A DNA stretch of 64,000 nt from CAYJAY01 sp964368445 (GTDB taxonomy: Bacteria > Bacillota > Clostridia > Oscillospirales > Ruminococcaceae): the NCBI GenBank assembly GCA_964368445.1, contig CAYJAY010000003.1, positions 1 to 64,000 on the forward strand, in the 5' to 3' direction. This document shows, piece by piece, positions 43,914 to 52,553 of the stretch. The notes beneath the pieces are model-generated. The model did no database searches and had not been told where the DNA came from. It saw only the letters and a list, made by a program, of their open reading frames with translations. Position 1 is the stretch's first letter. Each line of letters starts with the position of its first letter. The position numbers and the translations under genes are program-made.

Positions 43914-43946
43914 AATAAAAGCTCTGCCAAAAGCAGGGCTTTTATT
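43914..43946 (+). terminator. Terminator after amt
   Basis: AATAAAAGC-T-CTGC pairs with GCAG-G-GCTTTTATT around a CAAAA loop, 26 bp after the amt stop. It separates amt from the gltB promoter. Confidence 0.82.
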
Positions 43947-44017
43947 GTGCGATAGTTGAAACTTTGTTTCTCCTGTCGCACTATTTTTATAACAAAACAC
44001 AAAAACGCTTTAAAGTA

Positions 44018-44046
44018 TTGAAGTGAATATCAAATTGTGTTATAAT
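44018..44046 (+). promoter_or_regulatory. gltBD promoter
   Basis: TTGAAG (44018-44023), 17-nt spacer, TATAAT (44041-44046). Expected start near 44053, about 12 nt before the ANTAR-type hairpin. Confidence 0.82.
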
Positions 44047-44064
44047 GGTTAAAATTTAAATATT

Positions 44065-44126
44065 TGCGACAATGGGGTCGCATATGAAGACATTCTGTTT
44101 GGATGTTTTTATATGTGACCCTTTTT
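44065..44126 (+). promoter_or_regulatory. gltB leader: ANTAR-type hairpin overlapping a terminator
   Basis: TGCGAC-AATGGG-GTCGCA (44065-44082) has the same six-base loop as the amt leader. Its 3' arm is the start of the terminator stem GGGTCGCATAT/ATATGTGACCC (44075-44085/44111-44121), followed by TTTTTATT. Antiterminator and terminator exclude each other. Confidence 0.82.
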
Positions 44127-44151
44127 ATTATGAAGGAGGCTAACGTTTAAA

Positions 44152-47100
44152 ATGCAAAACAAACTATTATATGATAAAAAGTTTGAACATGATGCTTGTG
44201 GGATTGGGGCTGTCGTTTCTATAGACGGAAAAAAGACACACGAAACCGTTTCGAGCGCGCTTGAAATTGTCGAAAAACTTGAACACAGGGCGGGAAAGGA
44301 TGCTTTGGGCGAAGTTGGCGACGGCGTTGGTATTTTAGTTCAGATATCCCATGATTTTTTCAAAACGCTACATCTCGGGTTTGATCTTCCAGGCGAAAAA
44401 CAATATGCAGTTGGAATGATGTTTTTGCCAAGCGAAAAGATTAAACGAAGTCAAGCGAAAAAATTGTTTGAGATTATAGCGAACAAAAGCGATGTGGAAA
44501 TTTTAGGTTGGCGAAATGTTTCAACCAAACCCGAAATTTTAGGCAAAAAAGCAATAGACAACATGCCATATATCGAACAATGTTTCATAAGACGCCCAAA
44601 CGACATAGGTTCTGAACTTGATTTCGACAGAAAACTATATGTAATTCGCCGAGAGTTTGAACATAGTTGCTCTGACACATATGTTGTCAGTTTATCCTGT
44701 CGCACGATAGTTTATAAGGGAATGTTTTTGGTGGAGCAACTTCGTGAGTTCTATCTTGATTTGAAAGATCAAAACTATAAAAGCGCCATTGCAATGGTAC
44801 ATTCTCGTTTTTCCACAAACACAAACCCCAGTTGGGAGCGAAGCCACCCCAACCGCATGATACTGCACAACGGCGAGATTAACACCATTAGGGGAAACGC
44901 CGACCGGATGTTGGCGCGCGAGGAAACGATGAGTTCCGATGTGTTTGGCGACGACATCGAAAAGATTGTGCCTGTCATAAACGGCGAAGGTTCCGACAGC
45001 GCAATGCTGGACAATACTCTCGAGTTTTTGTATATGAACGGCATCGATCTTCCGCTTGCTGTTATGATGACTATACCCGAACCGTTTAAAAACGACCGCT
45101 ATATGAGTCGAACAAAAAAAGATTTCTATCATTATTATGCGACGATGATGGAACCGTGGGACGGACCTGCCGCCATTCTTTTTTCGGACGGCGACATATT
45201 TGGCGCAGTTCTCGACCGAAATGGCCTTCGTCCCTCTCGTTATTACATAACAGACGACAACACTCTCATATTATCGTCCGAGGTTGGGGTGTTGGACATA
45301 GATCCTTCTAAAATCGTGAAAAAATCAAGGCTTCTCCCGGGAAAGATGTTGCTTGTTGATACTGTTAACAAAAAGATTATAAGCGATGACGAATGTAAAA
45401 GCTATTATGCAAACAAAAAACCGTATGGAGAGTGGCTTGACCGAAACTTAATTAAACTTAAACAGCTTCAAATTCCAAGCAAAAAGATTGAAAAATTTGA
45501 ACAACAGTATCGAGATAAACTATATAAAGCTTTTGGATATTCGTATGAAGATGTCAAAAACGTCATTCTTCCGATGGCACAAAACGGAATTGAGCCCACC
45601 TCTTCGATGGGAACAGACATTCCGCTTGCGGTTCTTTCGGACAAACATCAACCGTTGTTTCGATATTTCAAACAACTTTTTGCACAGGTTACTAACCCTC
45701 CTATCGACAGTTTGCGCGAAGAGATTGTGACCGACACTACGGTTTATATCGGCTCGGACGGAAACCTTCTTAAAGATAGCCCCGAAAACTGCTGTGTTTT
45801 GGAGGTAAACAACCCAATTCTCACAGCAACCGACCTAGCAAAGATAGCCGCTATCGACAAAAAAGGTTTTTGTGTCAAAAAGGTTGACCTTTTATATTAT
45901 AAAAACACGTCGCTTGAAAATGCTCTTGAACAGCTTTTTGTTAAATGCGACAAGGCATATAAAAACGGCGCTAACATTATTATACTAACCGACAGAGGTG
46001 TCGACCAAAACCACGTTGCAATTCCGTCGCTTCTTGCTGTTTCCGCCATCGAGCAATATCTTGTCAAGACAAAAAAAAGAACTGCAATTTCGATCATACT
46101 TGAAAGCGCAGAACCACGAGATGTACACCAGTTTTCGGCGCTTCTCGGATATGGCGCACGAGCAATCCACCCATATCTGGCACACGAATGTATAGAAGAG
46201 CTCATCGACAAAAAAATGCTTGATAAAGATCTCTACACCGCTATCGACGACTATAACAGCGCAGTTATCCATGGCATAGTTAAAGTTTCCGCAAAGATGG
46301 GTATATCGGTTATCCAGTCGTATCAATCGGCGCAGATTTTCGAGGCGGTTGGAATAAATAAAAAAGTTGTAGATAAATATTTCACCAACACAGTAAGCCG
46401 TGTCGAGGGAATTGGGCTTGAAGAGATTTCGGAAGGGGTTAACTTTAGGCACTCGAAAGGTTTCGACCCACTTGATCTTGGGGTCGACCCAATGCTTGAC
46501 AGCGCAGGTTATACAAAGCTTGTAGGCGGCGAAGACAAAGAAGACCATCTGTATAATCCACAAACGATAATTGCGCTTCAACAGGCAACAAGAAACGGCG
46601 ATTATAAACGATTTAAAGAATACACGGCTTTTGTAGATGACCAAAACAAGCCTCACACGTTGCGTGGTCTTTTGGAATTCGATTTCAAAAACGAAATACC
46701 GCTTGAAGAGGTAGAACCGGCAAGCGAGATTGTCAAAAGATTCAAGACCGGCGCAATGTCATATGGTTCAATTTCAAAAGAAGCACACGAATGCATGGCG
46801 ATTGCAATGAACAAACTAGGCGGAAAATCTAATTCCGGCGAAGGCGGAGAAGACCCGACACGACACGGCACCGACAAAAACAGCGCTATAAAACAAGTTG
46901 CCTCGGGGCGGTTTGGTGTGACAAGCAGATATCTTTTAAGCGCGAAAGAAATCCAAATAAAGATGGCACAAGGCGCAAAGCCGGGCGAGGGCGGACATCT
47001 TCCGGGACAAAAGGTCTATCCATGGATAGCTAAAACAAGGCATTCGACACCCGGGGTAACCCTCATCTCTCCCCCACCACATCATGACATCTATTCTATT

Positions 47101-48663
47101 GAAGATTTAGCACAGCTTATATACGACCTTAAAAATGCCAATCGCAAGGCGAGGATTTCGGTTAAACTCGTGTCGGTTGCGGGGGTTGGAACGATAGCGT
47201 CAGGGGTTGCAAAAGCCGGAGCATCGGTCATTCTCATTTCGGGATATGACGGTGGAACGGGGGCTGCGCCTACAAGTTCGATACTTGATGCAGGACTTCC
47301 GTGGGAACTTGGGCTTGCCGAGGCACACCAAACCCTAATACAAAACGGGCTTAGACAAAACGTTATTCTCGAGACCGATGGCAAACTAATGAGCGGACGA
47401 GACGTTGCAATAGCCGCTATTTTGGGCGCAGAAGAGTTTGGTTTTGCAACCGCTCCACTTGTCACGATGGGTTGTATGATGATGAGGGTTTGCAACCTCG
47501 ATACATGTCCCGTCGGAGTTGCAACTCAAAACGAAGAGTTGCGCAAAAGGTTTAAAGGAAAACCGGAGTATATCATAAATTTCATGATGTTTATTGCAAC
47601 CGAGCTTCGTGAGATAATGGCGAAACTCGGGGTTCGAACCCTTAATGAGCTGACGGGCAGAACCGACCTTATAAAGGTTCGTGACTCAAAAACGACAAAG
47701 CGTGCCGAACTTGTGGACATGGGCAAAATTATATCGACACAGTATGCTAAAAGACAGGACAAAACGTTTGAACTGTCTAAAGCATTCGACTTTAAACTTA
47801 ATGAAACTATCGACGAAAAAGTTTTGTTGAAAAAATTTGAAACCGCTATTCAAAAAAACAAAAAACATACAGAAGATATAAACGTTTCAAGCACCGACAG
47901 AACGGTTGGAACGATCTTGGGTTCTGTGATAACAGAAAAATTTCAAAATTCTCTCGAGCCAGATACCTATACGGTCAACTGCGTTGGTGGCGTGGGACAA
48001 TCGTTTGGCGCGTTCATTCCGAAAGGGTTAACGCTTAACTTGTCGGGAGATGCAAACGACTATCTCGGAAAAGGGCTTTCAGGCGGAAAGATAATAGTTA
48101 AACCACCGAAACAAAGCGTTTTTAAACCGGAACAAAACGTCATCATCGGAAACGTTGCCTTCTATGGCGCAACGTCGGGTGAAAGTTTCATAAACGGCAT
48201 TGCCGGCGAGCGGTTCATGGTTCGAAATTCGGGCGCCGTTGCGGTTGTCGAGGGTTGTGGCGACCATGGTCTTGAATACATGACGGGCGGAAAAGTTGTT
48301 GTGCTCGGTGACGTTGGCAAAAATTTTGCCGCCGGAATGAGTGGCGGAATTGCGTATATCCTTGATTTAAAACACGAACTATACCTTAAACTGAACAAAG
48401 AGTTTGTTACAATGAACGAGGTTACATACAAACACGACATCGATGAACTTAAAGGGCTTATAGAAAAACACCTGCAAGCAACAGGGTCTCCCTATGCAAA
48501 CTATATTTTGGAGAATTTTGAAACGCTGGTTGCGGATTTCAAAAAGATAGTTCCAAACGATTATCAGAAGATATTAAACGCTATAAGCGAGTTTAAGCAA
48601 AAAGGGATGACAGACGAACAGGCGGAAATGCAAGCGTTTATATCGATGAAAAAAAACAAATAG
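44152..48663 (+). CDS. gltB: Glutamate synthase large subunit
   Basis: 1503 aa, full length. The class II glutaminase domain has its nucleophile Cys at position 16 (DACGIGAVVS), so a 15-residue propeptide is expected to be removed. Further motifs: HSRFSTNTNPSWERSHPNR, the FMN-binding synthase domain with GEGGEDPTRHGTDKNSAIKQ, and the 3Fe-4S ligands in CMMMRVCNLDTCP. The C-terminal GXGXG helix (NLSGDANDYLGKGLSGGK) is present. Converts glutamine and 2-oxoglutarate to two glutamates with GltD. GGAGG precedes the ATG at 12 nt. Confidence 0.97.
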   Translation: MQNKLLYDKKFEHDACGIGAVVSIDGKKTHETVSSALEIVEKLEHRAGKDALGEVGDGVGILVQISHDFFKTLHLGFDLPGEKQYAVGMMFLPSEKIKRSQAKKLFEIIANKSDVEILGWRNVSTKPEILGKKAIDNMPYIEQCFIRRPNDIGSELDFDRKLYVIRREFEHSCSDTYVVSLSCRTIVYKGMFLVEQLREFYLDLKDQNYKSAIAMVHSRFSTNTNPSWERSHPNRMILHNGEINTIRGNADRMLAREETMSSDVFGDDIEKIVPVINGEGSDSAMLDNTLEFLYMNGIDLPLAVMMTIPEPFKNDRYMSRTKKDFYHYYATMMEPWDGPAAILFSDGDIFGAVLDRNGLRPSRYYITDDNTLILSSEVGVLDIDPSKIVKKSRLLPGKMLLVDTVNKKIISDDECKSYYANKKPYGEWLDRNLIKLKQLQIPSKKIEKFEQQYRDKLYKAFGYSYEDVKNVILPMAQNGIEPTSSMGTDIPLAVLSDKHQPLFRYFKQLFAQVTNPPIDSLREEIVTDTTVYIGSDGNLLKDSPENCCVLEVNNPILTATDLAKIAAIDKKGFCVKKVDLLYYKNTSLENALEQLFVKCDKAYKNGANIIILTDRGVDQNHVAIPSLLAVSAIEQYLVKTKKRTAISIILESAEPRDVHQFSALLGYGARAIHPYLAHECIEELIDKKMLDKDLYTAIDDYNSAVIHGIVKVSAKMGISVIQSYQSAQIFEAVGINKKVVDKYFTNTVSRVEGIGLEEISEGVNFRHSKGFDPLDLGVDPMLDSAGYTKLVGGEDKEDHLYNPQTIIALQQATRNGDYKRFKEYTAFVDDQNKPHTLRGLLEFDFKNEIPLEEVEPASEIVKRFKTGAMSYGSISKEAHECMAIAMNKLGGKSNSGEGGEDPTRHGTDKNSAIKQVASGRFGVTSRYLLSAKEIQIKMAQGAKPGEGGHLPGQKVYPWIAKTRHSTPGVTLISPPPHHDIYSIEDLAQLIYDLKNANRKARISVKLVSVAGVGTIASGVAKAGASVILISGYDGGTGAAPTSSILDAGLPWELGLAEAHQTLIQNGLRQNVILETDGKLMSGRDVAIAAILGAEEFGFATAPLVTMGCMMMRVCNLDTCPVGVATQNEELRKRFKGKPEYIINFMMFIATELREIMAKLGVRTLNELTGRTDLIKVRDSKTTKRAELVDMGKIISTQYAKRQDKTFELSKAFDFKLNETIDEKVLLKKFETAIQKNKKHTEDINVSSTDRTVGTILGSVITEKFQNSLEPDTYTVNCVGGVGQSFGAFIPKGLTLNLSGDANDYLGKGLSGGKIIVKPPKQSVFKPEQNVIIGNVAFYGATSGESFINGIAGERFMVRNSGAVAVVEGCGDHGLEYMTGGKVVVLGDVGKNFAAGMSGGIAYILDLKHELYLKLNKEFVTMNEVTYKHDIDELKGLIEKHLQATGSPYANYILENFETLVADFKKIVPNDYQKILNAISEFKQKGMTDEQAEMQAFISMKKNK

Positions 48664-48673
48664 GAGGAACCTC

Positions 48674-50107
48674 ATGGGAAAAACAACCGGATTTTTAGAG
48701 TTTAACAGAAAAGCCAACGGAAAAGTCCCCGTTAAACAACGGATAAAAAACTATGATGAATTTTATGATATCAACAACCAAGACGAACGACAAAACCAAG
48801 CGGCAAGGTGCATGAACTGCGGTGTTCCTTTTTGTTCAAGCACTATTGAACTTTCAGGGATGGTGACAGGGTGTCCTCTTAACAACCTCATTCCCGAATG
48901 GAACGACGAGATATACAAAGGTAATTTCTCACATGGTCTTGCGCGACTTTTAAAAACAAACTGTTTCCCGGAGTTCACCGGAAGAGTATGCCCGGCGCTT
49001 TGCGAAAAAGCTTGCATAAACGGTCTTGATGGCGAAGCGGTGACGGTTCACGATAACGAATTGTTTTTGATTGAAACAGGGTTTGAAAAAGGATATGTAT
49101 CCCCTGTTCCCCCAAAAGTGCGAAGCGACAAAAAAATTGCCGTGGTAGGATCGGGGCCTTCGGGGCTCGCAGTTGCCGAAAAACTTAATAAACGCGGGCA
49201 CTTAGTGACGGTGTTTGAACGTGAAGACCGAATAGGTGGCCTTTTAATGTATGGAATCCCCAACATGAAGCTTAGCAAATCTGTTATAACGCGACGTGTG
49301 GAACTTATGAAACAAGAAGGCGTTGTATTTGAAACGGGAAAAGATGTAGGAAAAAATTTAAAGCTTGAAGAGTTGGCACAACAATTCGATGCCGTGGTTT
49401 TGTGTTGTGGAGCAAAAAAACCACGAGATATAAACCCAAACGGCAGAAACGCAAACGGCATATATTTTGCAGTCGATTTCTTAACAGAAACAACAAAAGC
49501 ATTTTTAAACAACACCCTTTCGGGGGATAACTATATCAATGCAAAAGGGAAAGATGTTATAATTCTCGGCGGTGGCGACACCGGCAACGATTGTGTAGGA
49601 ACGTGTATTCGACATGGCGCGAACTCTGTTATACAAATTGAGATGATGCCAAAACCACCCTATGACAGAACAACCTCAAACCCGTGGCCTGAATGGCCAA
49701 AAGTATTAAACACCGATTACGGCCAACAAGAGGCTATTGAGGTTTTTAAAAACGACCCTCGTATATTTCAAACCACAATAAAAGAGATATTTCAAACAGA
49801 TGGTGTCATCTCCTCTGTTCTAACGGTTGGAGTAGAAGTTAAAGACGGAAAACTGTGCGAAATTAAGGGCAGCGAAAAGACAATTAAAGCGGATATGCTT
49901 TTGATAGCCGCAGGTTTCGTCGGTTTTGATGATTATATTGTAGGAAAAACAAAGATCCCTACTAAAAATGATTTGAGTTATCAAACCGATATCGACAATA
50001 TTTTTGCGTGTGGTGATATGAAACGCGGCCAATCGCTCGTGGTTTGGGCGATATCAGACGGCATTAAATGTGCGGCGCAAGTAGACGAGTTTTTGACGGG
50101 ATGCTAA
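48674..50107 (+). CDS. gltD: Glutamate synthase small subunit
   Basis: 477 aa. N-terminal cysteine-rich Fe-S domain (CMNCGVPFC, GCPLNNLIPEWN, CFPEFTGRVCPALCEKAC), FAD-binding IAVVGSGPSGLAVAEKL, and a second nucleotide site DVIILGGGDTGNDCVG; the end GQSLVVWAISDG is typical. Feeds NADPH electrons to GltB. Starts 10 bp after gltB with AGGAGG. Confidence 0.97.
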   Translation: MGKTTGFLEFNRKANGKVPVKQRIKNYDEFYDINNQDERQNQAARCMNCGVPFCSSTIELSGMVTGCPLNNLIPEWNDEIYKGNFSHGLARLLKTNCFPEFTGRVCPALCEKACINGLDGEAVTVHDNELFLIETGFEKGYVSPVPPKVRSDKKIAVVGSGPSGLAVAEKLNKRGHLVTVFEREDRIGGLLMYGIPNMKLSKSVITRRVELMKQEGVVFETGKDVGKNLKLEELAQQFDAVVLCCGAKKPRDINPNGRNANGIYFAVDFLTETTKAFLNNTLSGDNYINAKGKDVIILGGGDTGNDCVGTCIRHGANSVIQIEMMPKPPYDRTTSNPWPEWPKVLNTDYGQQEAIEVFKNDPRIFQTTIKEIFQTDGVISSVLTVGVEVKDGKLCEIKGSEKTIKADMLLIAAGFVGFDDYIVGKTKIPTKNDLSYQTDIDNIFACGDMKRGQSLVVWAISDGIKCAAQVDEFLTGC

Positions 50108-50296
50108 TTTTTTTGCAATTAAAACGCGAAATAATTTGTCTGATTAATATTCTTGCAAAAATCAACCTACAATCATAATTTTACCAACAAACAAAAAATC
50201 TTTAAAACATCAATTCAACCATCGTTTTAAATAGTAAGTTTATTTTCATACCGGCAAAGCAAGTATCTTCATTAGCTGATTATGATAAAAACAACT

Positions 50297-50343
50297 AAAA
50301 ACAAGGTTGCTTCATACTTTTAATGAAGCGACCTTGTTTTTTT
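50297..50343. terminator. Bidirectional terminator between gltD and the M56 gene
   Basis: A 16-bp stem (AACAAGGTTGCTTCAT with ATGAAGCGACCTTGTT, one G-U) around ACTTTTA, with T7 on the plus strand and T5 on the minus strand. It serves the converging gltBD and BlaI/M56 transcripts. Confidence 0.88.
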
Positions 50344-50360
50344 GATTAAAATTTAAAATT

Positions 50361-50425
50361 TTAGAAATACAGTAATGTTCACTCCGTTGGAGTAATATGG
50401 CGAACTAATCGAATCAAGGAGAATA
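50361..50425. repeat. Second copy of the hairpin repeat
   Basis: Read on the minus strand, this segment lines up with about 5185-5250: both contain CTCCTTG, TTCGCCAT and a final GTATTTCT at similar distances. It contains ACTCC-GTT-GGAGT (50381-50393), another 3-base-loop hairpin. Overall identity by eye is about 60 percent. The rest of the 404-bp gap between gltD and the M56 gene shows only the terminator. Confidence 0.5.
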
Positions 50426-50511
50426 TCTATAAGTGTAACCACACGCGACGTTTTCTCCGCAGTTAAAGCTTACAATAGAAAAATTTATTGTAAAACAGTT
50501 CTTTATTCAAT

Positions 50512-51672
50512 TTAGCTTTGAATTTCTTCGTGAATTATCGGAAATTTAGAATATGGCAATCTAGATAAATGGTCCTTTGAAAGTTCTTGTTCATAATCAT
50601 AATCACTTATCATCTTGTAGTTTCCATCGGACTGTTTAACAATATATGAATTTTCCGGAGTCAAAACTTGCGAAGCAATCAATTCCTCAATTGGTGGGTA
50701 ATGCTTAGGTTGAAAAACAACCATATATGAAAGAATGAAACAAGTACACATAGCAAGCATAAATATAACGGATTTAAGCTTGGTTTCTTTTTGCGGCGCA
50801 CTTATCAATTTAAACCTTTGTTTGATGTTAAAATTTTCTGTTATGTTAAAAAAATTAAATCCAGTTGATAACCGCGGTTCGGCTTTTGGGGATGATTTGC
50901 TTTTTAAAAAAAATAATATGGTTGAAAGATATCGATGCTTTTCTTTCTCGCTCATGTCTCGGGTTGACTGAAAGTCGCATCTGAGCTCTAAACCACTGTC
51001 CAACCCACGTCGCAACAGATATACTATCGGATTAAACCACATGACGCAACAAACCAGCTCAACTAACAATTTAACCCACAAGTCTTTATTTAGAATGTGT
51101 GTTACTTCATGCCTAAGAACATTATGTAGCTTGTTGTCGGAAAGTTCCGCAATTGATTTCGGAAGCAATATAGTTGGGTTCAAAAGTCCGGCAACTATCG
51201 GCGACGAGACCTCGTGAGATATAACAAGGTTGCATTTTTTTGAAACCTCTTGAAAATTAGATTTAAAAAATTGTTCAACACGTTCGTTTTTCACACCGGA
51301 AAAAACAAGGCTATTTAACACTCTTTTGTCTTTTACTATCTTTGAAACAACAATGAAAACGCTAAAAACTATTCCACTCAACCATAAAGCAACCAGTAAA
51401 AACAACCAGTTAACTCTTAAATTTCCTATCGTAAATATTGGCTGAATTAGATGTTCGGTAAAACCGAAAATTATAGTAGCGTCTACAATTTGGGTCATTG
51501 GCAGTTCAATTGGAACACATAAACGAACGATAGCCAACACAATAAAAACTAGCAGAATGTTTATATTACAATAAATTGAAAAGCCTATTTTTCGCCTTAA
51601 CATTTCAGAAAGCAAAACGAACAAACTAAACCAAATTATTGCGGTGACAAAAGAATACGGTGTTACAATCAT
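50512..51672 (-). CDS. BlaR1-type M56 membrane metallopeptidase
   Basis: 386 aa. Several N-terminal membrane helices, then a cytoplasmic loop with the zinc protease motif HEVTH in NVLRHEVTHILNKDLWVKLL and FNPIVYLLRR, as in BlaR1/MecR1. After the last helix only about 70 extracytoplasmic residues remain, and no penicillin-binding sensor domain is present, so a beta-lactam signal is unlikely. It likely degrades or inactivates the BlaI-type repressor encoded directly upstream (start overlaps its stop by one base). The signal is unknown. Confidence 0.88.
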   Translation of the reverse strand: MIVTPYSFVTAIIWFSLFVLLSEMLRRKIGFSIYCNINILLVFIVLAIVRLCVPIELPMTQIVDATIIFGFTEHLIQPIFTIGNLRVNWLFLLVALWLSGIVFSVFIVVSKIVKDKRVLNSLVFSGVKNERVEQFFKSNFQEVSKKCNLVISHEVSSPIVAGLLNPTILLPKSIAELSDNKLHNVLRHEVTHILNKDLWVKLLVELVCCVMWFNPIVYLLRRGLDSGLELRCDFQSTRDMSEKEKHRYLSTILFFLKSKSSPKAEPRLSTGFNFFNITENFNIKQRFKLISAPQKETKLKSVIFMLAMCTCFILSYMVVFQPKHYPPIEELIASQVLTPENSYIVKQSDGNYKMISDYDYEQELSKDHLSRLPYSKFPIIHEEIQS

Positions 51673-52058
51673 TATTTCACAATCCTTTTTTTCATATCAT
51701 CTAAAATTTCTTGCAGTTCGTTAATTGTACTTTCCGAAGCGTTCATGTCCTTTGTCAACGCAGAAAAAATCCCAACGACCGATTTTTCAGGCTCGTGTGG
51801 CGTTCCGACAAATTGATTCGCAAGATATTCTTGCTTGGTTTTAGCCGCTGAATAAGTTCGTCCATAAATCTTTCCCGACTGTCTCATTCCAACAACCTTA
51901 ACAAACTGCTTTTTCATAAGCGAGTTTAGTATTGTGTGAATGCTGTTATCCTTCCAAGATCGATGTGGCGAGAGTTCAATAATCTCGTTTCGCGAAAAAT
52001 CAACGTCTTTACTCCACAAAACATTCATGACTTCCAGTTCATTTTCAGTTAAAAACAA
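51672..52058 (-). CDS. BlaI/MecI-family repressor
   Basis: 128 aa with the start chosen here. Winged-helix segment LTENELEVMNVLWSKDVDFSRNEII, then SWKDNSIHTILNSLMKKQFVKVV, typical of BlaI/MecI/CopY repressors; the C-terminal part is the dimerisation helix region. An ATG at 52076 is in frame, but GGAGG lies inside that extension and exactly 7 nt before TTG 52058, so TTG is the likely start. Pairs with the M56 peptidase. It should repress its own promoter and perhaps the divergent small RNA. Confidence 0.85.
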   Translation of the reverse strand: MFLTENELEVMNVLWSKDVDFSRNEIIELSPHRSWKDNSIHTILNSLMKKQFVKVVGMRQSGKIYGRTYSAAKTKQEYLANQFVGTPHEPEKSVVGIFSALTKDMNASESTINELQEILDDMKKRIVK

Positions 52059-52084
52059 TTCTTTTCCTCCATACATAATGAATA

Positions 52085-52097
52085 ATAGTTAAACTAT
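52085..52097. promoter_or_regulatory. Palindrome in the repressor leader
   Basis: ATAGTT-A-AACTAT, a perfect 13-bp palindrome between the promoter and the repressor start. It is a candidate auto-operator, although it lacks the TACA-TGTA core known from BlaI, MecI and CopY sites. Confidence 0.45.
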
Positions 52098-52130
52098 ATT
52101 TTTCATGACTAAATAAATCTTGATTATTAT

Positions 52131-52159
52131 ATTTTATTGAATTAAACTTACTTTGTCAA
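52131..52159 (-). promoter_or_regulatory. Promoter of the repressor-peptidase pair
   Basis: Minus-strand TTGACA (52159-52154), 17-nt spacer, TAAAAT (52136-52131). Its -35 box is one arm of the inverted repeat TTGTCAA-N8-TTGACAA; the other arm is the -35 box of the divergent plus-strand promoter. Confidence 0.7.
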
Positions 52160-52167
52160 ATAAAATC

Positions 52168-52196
52168 TTGACAAAATAAGTGTATTAAAGTAATAT
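52168..52196 (+). promoter_or_regulatory. Promoter of the candidate small RNA
   Basis: TTGACA (52168-52173), 17-nt spacer, TAATAT (52191-52196), back to back with the repressor promoter. There is no ORF with a ribosome site downstream on this strand. Confidence 0.65.
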
Positions 52197-52202
52197 ATAG
52201 TT

Positions 52203-52485
52203 GAGTTGATTCGAGTATATCCGACAACGTCCAGTTTCTCGAAACGGCTTATATGTTCTCAAAAGGCATAGTGTAAAGCCTTTTAAGAAACAATAAATTT
52301 ACTCCTATACACAATTGATTGCATACGGTGATTAAAATTAAATACAAAGCAAATTAATGTGACAGAGCAATCTTCTAAAGCACAAATAGTGTCAAAGAAG
52401 GACAAAAGTTCTATTGTTCAACCATATACAGCAAAGAACCAACCCAGATAGTCATTCGTCTGTGGTTGGTTCTTTGTTGTTATTA
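52203..52485 (+). ncRNA. Candidate orphan small RNA
   Basis: About 280 nt from a good promoter to a strong terminator hairpin with no credible ORF. Internal hairpins include AAAAGGC/GCCTTTT (about 52260-52284) and GTTT-CTCG-AAAC (about 52234-52245). It does not match 6S, SRP, tmRNA, RNase P or T-box features I know. It could be a trans-acting RNA, a degraded gene or a leader whose gene was lost. Confidence 0.5.
52429..52479. terminator. Strong hairpin terminator
   Basis: CAGCAAAGAACCAACC pairs with GGTTGGTTCTTTGTTG (one G-U), with an inner CAGA/TCTG. TTATTATATTT follows on the plus strand, fitting the end of the candidate small RNA. It may also end the YitT gene, which stops 75 bp away on the other strand. 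Confidence 0.75.
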
Positions 52486-52553
52486 TATTTCAATTTGTTT
52501 ATACTTTGCGATAGTGGATCAATTATTTAAGGTGTGTTTTCTGCTTTTTTATT

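Noticed and set aside
44086..44110. Inner hairpin of the gltB leader terminator as a second ANTAR hairpin
   Set aside because: Its loop does not have A at position 1 and G at position 4, and its stem contains a wobble and A-U pairs only in part; it is simply the apex of the terminator.
45985..46656. 223-codon minus-strand frame opposite gltB
   Set aside because: Shadow of gltB with no start signal and no motif.
47625..47650. GGGGTTCGAACCC as a tRNA T-arm
   Set aside because: It lies in frame inside gltB and no acceptor, D or anticodon arms surround it.
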